From NCBI GenBank assembly GCA_005223375.1, contig RXOD01005884.1, positions 1 through 12,123 on the forward strand: a stretch of 12,123 bases of DNA, read 5' to 3'. Numbering within the stretch: position 1 is the first letter of the stretch; the number at the start of each line of letters is the position of its first letter. Position numbers and translations under genes: made by a program. Source of the stretch: Amoebophrya sp. AT5.2. Lineage: Eukaryota; Sar; Dinophyceae; Syndiniales; Amoebophryaceae. A model generated the notes under the pieces. The model made no database searches. It was given only the letters and a program-made list of their open reading frames with translations, and was not told the DNA's origin. Positions 7,567-12,123 of this stretch are shown here, one piece after another.

Positions 7567-8232
7567 TGCTGAAGTGGAAGTCTGATGCAGCAGGCGGTGA
7601 TGCAGCAAGAGCAACACGCGCCACAAATAAAAATAAAGCGCTACACCAAGAGCAAGAACAGACTTGCGCCTTGCTTCAAGGATCGAATAGAAGCACAACT
7701 TAAAGGCAGTGCCCTCTCGTCCTGCACCTGCTGCTCCTCATGGTCATGTAGTGAGTGTCCGAAATCGAAACATCGAACGTCGATCAGCTCGAGGACCAGC
7801 GCGCGATGGGGGTCGGAGGGATAAGGATTCGGATTTCGTGCTTGCGGCAACAAGCAGAGCACGCATCAACATCAAGAGGTACGGGTACGGGTACCCACGA
7901 TGTAGTCGAATTTTTACTCGGAGCTGGTCCTCTCGGTCTAGTCCAGGTGTAAGTTCGAATATCGCTTTCGCCTTCTCGGATCTTCTTGAGTGATTGATTG
8001 ATTGAGTTCGCGAGCATCTACAGCTGCTCTCGCTCTGCTCACAAACTAAAATACAAAAACAAAGTCATGAAAGTAAGTGTAAAAATACTTAGATACATTT
8101 TTACAGCGAAAAAACCACGCGTATTACTATTGGCGCCCTACCGCAACCGCAGCTACCCATTGCCCCCCCCGACGCAGTCCTCGATCGCAGTAGATTTTCT
8201 ACTGCCTCTGCCACCAGCACTACTTCGCAAGT
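7567..8232. other. Spacer upstream of the Ala-rich gene
   Basis: About 670 bp without a convincing long frame. It holds repeated tgatgcagca words (7580-7610), a 6-bp tandem ggtacg ending in the palindrome gggtaccc (about 7878-7896) and a tgat microsatellite (7991-8002). A perfect donor GTAAGT at 8073 follows ATG AAA (8067-8072) and could be the first exon-intron junction of the next gene. No RNA gene is seen. Confidence 0.5.
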
Positions 8233-11200
8233 ATGACATTTTTTCAGATAGGGAGCAAGATTTCGTCGCCCGAGGGGGATTCGCATCTTCCTTCGCTTGC
8301 GGAGCAGGTCGCGGCGATTCCTTCGCTTTCCTCGCTTGCGGAGCAAGTGTCGCAGGCGCGCGAGCTCCACGTCTCCTTAGTCGCGACAGAAGCGGCATCG
8401 TATCAGCTGCTGGCTAACTTGGGAAAAGCTTTGGATCTGCGACGACAATTCGAGGAAGTGGGCCCGCCCCCAGAAGCTGCAAGACCGGTGGATAAAGCCG
8501 CAGATGTTGGTGGTGGTGCTGCTGGTGCTCCGGGGGAGGGAGCGGAAAGCGTCGTGGGTCCGGCCGATGAAAACTCAAGAAACCTCGCGCCGGCCGCTCC
8601 GCAACAAGTCCAACTGCACAAAAATGTTGTGACGACGGCAGGAGCAGACACGGCCGCGCACGCGCAGTGGAATGTTATGAAAAGTCAGGTTACGATGAAG
8701 AGGATGCACACTTTTTCGCAAACTACTCTAAACGACCTCGGCGTGGTGGATGAAGAGAACAAGCCGACGTCGCCAGGGCCAGCAGGAGCGTTGTCGTCTT
8801 CCAAGAAGTCGATATCCTCAGCTCAAGAGAAGCCTGAACATCAGCTACAGCCAGCATCTGCACCGAAAATCGAGGAGATGGAGCCGTCAAGCTCAAGCAA
8901 GAGCCACGCAGCTAGCGCTGCAACATACCCCCGCGCGTCGGCATCTGAGGAAAATGAGACGGTACCAGTTTTAGAAACAGGCGGAGCTGATGGTGCTGCT
9001 GCAGCTGCTTCTGCTCCTGCGGAATCAACGACGGCGCCTGACGCTGTCGCGAGGGGGCAGACGCACATTTCTCCTACTGTCAGACGCGTACTTGTAGACG
9101 TCGGTGATATTTCTCAACATTCTCTCCAGCAACCTGTATCAGCATCCTCTTCGTCATCTTCCTCATCAGAAGAGGAAACATCGGCCGCCCCGGCCGGCGC
9201 ACCCCTTCTACGTCGTCATCATCCAGAGGCACAGACCGAAATACCCGCGTTTTTGAAGCCGTCTCCCGAGGTGGAAGCGGAAATACGATGCGATGGTAAA
9301 AACAGGAAGAACGCAGGCCCGCCAGCAGTCTGTGTACTTACGACTGTGAGCTCATCGCCATCTGGCACTGCTCGAGCTCGTCGAGCAACTTCTCCTACTG
9401 CTTCACCGAAAGCGAAAACGTCGCGAAGTGTGCTCATTAAGGCGAGTCCATCTCCGGGATCGCCTATTTCCGCATCCCGCATGAGCGCAACGACGGGCCA
9501 CAAAATCAGCGTCCAGAACATCGGAATAGAGCCGTCAAGAAGGGCGGGGGCGGCCGGACAGGAAAATACAAGAACAAGCACCGAAGATACCGGTACTGGT
9601 AGCGCGGCGACGACAGAGCACCTTCTTCAAACGCAAGAGCCTCCGGGTGCTGTGCTGGTAGCAGCGGGCACAGCAACGGTTTCGTCCGGCCCTGGAGCAG
9701 CAGCACACGAAGCCGAGGCGGCAGGACCTGGACCAGGATCTGGATCTGCAGCCATAACTGAGGAGACCTCCTACTTGTACAACACGATCCCGCAGGGACC
9801 CAACGACGAAGACATCAACCAGCATCAGATGGCTATGGAATCTGCAGCACTGCAGGCCCAGACTACAGCACTGCAAGAATACGTTGCTCGCCACGATACC
9901 GCGCAAGCACATGCCGCGGAAGCACATGCAAATGCCGCACAAGCTCGCGCATATGCAGAGGAACAGGATCGTGCCGCGCAAGAATCCGCCGCGCAAGGTG
10001 AAGACGGCCAAGCAAGAAACTTCGCCGCCAAGGCATTCGCGGCCCAAGCATACGCAGCCGAGCAGGAACAAGCCGCGCAAGAATACGCCGGCCAAGCTGC
10101 ATATGCGGCACAATCATATGCAGCCCTCGAAGCTGACATGATGAACCGAGCCGCCGCGGAAGCTGCCGACGAGGGGAACTACATCAACAGCATGATGATC
10201 TTGCAGCAGCAAGAACTGCCAACGACCGCAGACCAAATGGACGAGCCGCTCTTGCAACCAGAGCCGCAAGGAGCTCCTCCGGGCCCCCCAGCAGTTCCAG
10301 CAGTTGTGAACGCGGCAATGAACATGAACAGCAGCGCGGCTCCGCTTGTCCCGCAGTTGAACATCGCGGCTGCAGCGACCAAGCTAGCCAAGATCAAGAA
10401 GGCAGCAGCGGGAGCGAAGGAGAAGCTGGGGAAATCGAAATCTTCGAAGGACGAGAAAAAATCGAAAAAGGCAGCCGCGGGCGCTGCGGGCGTTGTAGTT
10501 CCGGCCGCTGCGAGTGCAGGCCCAGCTGCTGGAGCCACGGCTACTGGTAGTAGTACTGCAGCCCCAGCACCAACAGCTCCAGCTCCACAGGTAAAGTCGA
10601 AAAAGGACCTTCTGCTCAAGACTGCCACAGCTGCAACCGCGGCTGTCAAAATGAAAAAAGCTGCTGCCGCAGCCGCGGGAACTCCGAAAGCAGCACCCGG
10701 CGCGTCGGGATCAGCGCCAGCAGGACCACCAGCGCCAGCGGTTGCTGCGCCCTCGCGAAAATCGCTGTCGACTCCGTTGAAAAAAGCCGCGGTCGCGCCC
10801 CCGCCGCCGGCGACCGGCACCGGTATCTTCGCGGCGCTCTTCGGTGGGTTCGGAGGACCAACTCCAACAAGTTCAACAAAGCCGAAGGGGAAAGGCACGG
10901 AGCCTGCCCTCCTCGCGAAGGGAAAAGATGTTCCCGCGTCGAAAGAAAAAGGAAAAGCCCCACCTGCTGGTACCGCGGCAGCGTCACCAAAATCTAAAGC
11001 GGCGGCAAAACTCAAGCTACGACCTTCTGCTGGTGCAGGTTCAGCTGCTGTCCAAGGCAGCCTCTCGCCGTCGACGGCACTCGCAGCATCCCCAGCTCCT
11101 GCGCCACCGGCGTCCTCGCAGCCTGTCGGCGCTTCGCCCGGCGCGATGGTCGTTGTTCCCCAGCAAGGCGGTGACGACGAGGCTGGTCTTCACGACGAGG

Positions 11201-11499
11201 CCGTCTTCGAAAAACACGAGGACGAGTTCCACACGGTGAAAACGGGCGCCAAGGTGAAGCGTTTGGGAGTCCACACGAGCGCGCGTACAAGCAAGGGCCT
11301 TTCCCCCCGACCGGATTTCAATCCGGAGCATAGGAATACGTCGAGCTCGGAAGAAAGTACCGACCCGGGGCACCACCACGACCATCCACTGTTCAAGAAA
11401 CAAAAAGCCCAATCGCAATCAACTAGTGCGGGATCGTCATTGGGGATGGGGCGTGGCGGGGGAAGTAGGGAAGGCGGCGACGTCGGTGTCCAACAATGA
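8233..11499 (+). CDS. Large Ala-rich, mostly disordered protein with helical Ala/Gln/Glu block
   Basis: Open frame of 1088 residues, unknown family. It begins with a repeated SLAEQV motif 13 residues apart (residues 21-26 and 34-39) in a probable short helix. Residues 80-530 are low-complexity Ser/Ala/Pro/Glu sequence. Residues 537-660 form an Ala-rich block built on loosely repeated A-A-Q-A-Y-A-A-E-Q units, likely a long helix or coiled coil. Near 717-755 a Lys/Ala segment (KLAKIKKAAAGAKEKLGKSK) opens a basic Lys/Ala/Pro region resembling histone H1 tails in composition only. The C terminus (981-1036) is less repetitive, with FEKHEDEFHTVKTGAKVKRL and SPRPDFNPEHR. There is no signal peptide or membrane helix. 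A scaffold or nucleic-acid-associated role is a guess. A 3.3-kb frame without stops argues for real coding. The start may instead be ATG 8067, spliced 8073-8247. CAG|GTAAAG at 10591 is a possible unused donor. Confidence 0.65.
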   Translation: MTFFQIGSKISSPEGDSHLPSLAEQVAAIPSLSSLAEQVSQARELHVSLVATEAASYQLLANLGKALDLRRQFEEVGPPPEAARPVDKAADVGGGAAGAPGEGAESVVGPADENSRNLAPAAPQQVQLHKNVVTTAGADTAAHAQWNVMKSQVTMKRMHTFSQTTLNDLGVVDEENKPTSPGPAGALSSSKKSISSAQEKPEHQLQPASAPKIEEMEPSSSSKSHAASAATYPRASASEENETVPVLETGGADGAAAAASAPAESTTAPDAVARGQTHISPTVRRVLVDVGDISQHSLQQPVSASSSSSSSSEEETSAAPAGAPLLRRHHPEAQTEIPAFLKPSPEVEAEIRCDGKNRKNAGPPAVCVLTTVSSSPSGTARARRATSPTASPKAKTSRSVLIKASPSPGSPISASRMSATTGHKISVQNIGIEPSRRAGAAGQENTRTSTEDTGTGSAATTEHLLQTQEPPGAVLVAAGTATVSSGPGAAAHEAEAAGPGPGSGSAAITEETSYLYNTIPQGPNDEDINQHQMAMESAALQAQTTALQEYVARHDTAQAHAAEAHANAAQARAYAEEQDRAAQESAAQGEDGQARNFAAKAFAAQAYAAEQEQAAQEYAGQAAYAAQSYAALEADMMNRAAAEAADEGNYINSMMILQQQELPTTADQMDEPLLQPEPQGAPPGPPAVPAVVNAAMNMNSSAAPLVPQLNIAAAATKLAKIKKAAAGAKEKLGKSKSSKDEKKSKKAAAGAAGVVVPAAASAGPAAGATATGSSTAAPAPTAPAPQVKSKKDLLLKTATAATAAVKMKKAAAAAAGTPKAAPGASGSAPAGPPAPAVAAPSRKSLSTPLKKAAVAPPPPATGTGIFAALFGGFGGPTPTSSTKPKGKGTEPALLAKGKDVPASKEKGKAPPAGTAAASPKSKAAAKLKLRPSAGAGSAAVQGSLSPSTALAASPAPAPPASSQPVGASPGAMVVVPQQGGDDEAGLHDEAVFEKHEDEFHTVKTGAKVKRLGVHTSARTSKGLSPRPDFNPEHRNTSSSEESTDPGHHHDHPLFKKQKAQSQSTSAGSSLGMGRGGGSREGGDVGVQQ
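8293..8345 (+). repeat. Direct repeat of 14 bp, 39 bp apart
   Basis: tcgcttgcggagca at 8293-8306 and 8332-8345, in frame, each encoding part of SLAEQ. It looks like a small internal duplication at the 5' end of the long Ala-rich gene. Confidence 0.75.
9862..10140 (+). repeat. Degenerate Ala/Gln-rich codon repeat in the long Ala-rich gene
   Basis: About 280 bp of variants of gcc-gcg-caa/gaa-gca-tat units. The protein repeat keeps small residues with Gln/Glu and an occasional Tyr at roughly 5-8 residue spacing. Copies are too diverged at the DNA level to be a microsatellite, which suggests an old repeat kept by protein-level selection. Confidence 0.6.
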
Positions 11500-11903
11500 A
11501 GGGAACCTCTGACCCTGTATGGATCACGTACCTGCACCATGACCATCTGGTAGAGAAGTACTTACTATGTGAAATCAATGAAGTAGGAGAAGGACAACCA
11601 CGCGGCATCTTCGAAACAAGAAAAGGGGAGCCGAGAAACGGTTGTGTACGTGTTGCACGATGCAAACAAGAGCAAGACGAAGACTCGTTGCTCCACGTTA
11701 AGTTTAGGAACGCGCTCAAAAAAAAAAAACCAAGGAAACAAATAGCTTGGTGCACCACCACGGTTGGGCTTGGGGTTGTCACTGACAGTACCGGGGGCAG
11801 GGCGAATTGTGGTCACGATATCCATGAAGTCGATGATGTCCCAGACAGGAAGAAAAACAAAAATACGAGCTCAGGCCGACCAGAGGGTACCGCGCAGACG
11901 TAG
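11496..11903 (+). CDS. Uncertain open frame of 135 codons overlapping the previous stop (ATGA)
   Basis: It starts with ATG overlapping the TGA of the Ala-rich gene and ends at TAG. Composition differs from the upstream gene: less GC-rich, with a 12-A run read as Lys codons. The product is charged (VEKYLLCEINEVGEGQPRGI, then a Lys/Arg-rich middle) and I recognise no family. A stop-start overlap is typical of bacteria, not of eukaryotic genes, so this is more likely 3' UTR or flank open by chance. Confidence 0.15.
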   Translation: MKGTSDPVWITYLHHDHLVEKYLLCEINEVGEGQPRGIFETRKGEPRNGCVRVARCKQEQDEDSLLHVKFRNALKKKKPRKQIAWCTTTVGLGVVTDSTGGRANCGHDIHEVDDVPDRKKNKNTSSGRPEGTAQT

Positions 11904-12123
11904 CGCAAGATGATTTTGAATCATCAAGACGCCACATCAATGAAAATACAAATAGTGAGATGCTCATGCAGCGCCACCACGGAAATGCAACTTCGAAACA
12001 AGGATAAGACTTTGCACTTGGGCTGATGCGCAAGCCCGGGCGCGCGCATGGGCATGAAATATGCGGTAGAACAAGCCGGAAGTGTTGCTGATGCTGGTAC
12101 TACCCGCTAGAGATGATCTGCAG
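11500..12123. other. 3' flank of the Ala-rich gene
   Basis: Apart from the doubtful 135-codon frame, I see no gene. The stretch contains a 12-A run (11718-11729), a perfect 7-bp hairpin GATGATT-TTG-AATCATC (11909-11925) and a weaker GGGCT/AGCCC hairpin near 12022. The minus strand has a GTAAGT donor-like word (the complement of 11560-11565), but no minus-strand exon of a known family joins it. Confidence 0.4.

Noticed and set aside
7876..7896. ggtacg tandem repeat ending in gggtaccc
   Set aside because: Only three 6-bp units; too short to call a meaningful array.
10179..11015. Minus-strand frame of 278 codons, Ala/Phe-rich
   Set aside because: Antisense of the Ala/Lys-rich region; GCN and AAG repeats read backward stay open.
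1..12123. tRNA, rRNA, CRISPR array, insertion sequence
   Set aside because: I looked for tRNA T-loop words, regular spaced repeats and transposase motifs on both strands and saw none that hold up.

Overview
The window looks like nuclear DNA of a unicellular eukaryote. Conserved protein families are interrupted by short GT-AG introns, five clear ones of 81-144 nt plus a 175-nt candidate. Several introns are AT-richer than the exons and start with GTA. Intergenic spacers are short, coding DNA is GC-rich, and conserved domains carry long low-complexity insertions. Every supportable gene lies on the + strand. This style fits a marine protist. A one-directional layout with tiny introns is compatible with a dinoflagellate-lineage alveolate, and one 16-nt match to the dinoflagellate spliced leader hints the same way, but the sequence does not prove the lineage.

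Layout. (1) 21-2986: 5'-truncated adenosine deaminase-family gene of three visible exons, with low-complexity insertions that make it over twice the usual family length. (2) 2987-4319: spacer with a duplicated 20-mer and several perfect small palindromes. (3) 4320-5976: three-exon SLC35/TPT-family nucleotide-sugar transporter, close to SLC35E3, with a disordered N-terminal extension. (4) 5977-6586: spacer. (5) 6587-7078: small intronless gene for a protein ending in tandem His-rich repeats. (6) 7080-7566: predicted three-exon gene for a small, possibly secreted protein, starting one base after the previous stop. (7) 7567-8232: spacer, possibly holding a tiny first exon of the next gene. (8) 8233-11499: one very long open frame encoding a 1088-residue disordered, Ala-rich protein with a helical Ala/Gln/Glu block and a Lys/Ala/Pro-rich tail. 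(9) 11500-12123: flank with one uncertain open frame.

The genes do not form an obvious pathway. The first is purine salvage, the second Golgi/ER transport, and the rest are lineage-specific proteins of unknown role. The most useful results are the exon models, which the raw open frames do not show, and the small hidden gene at 7080-7566.
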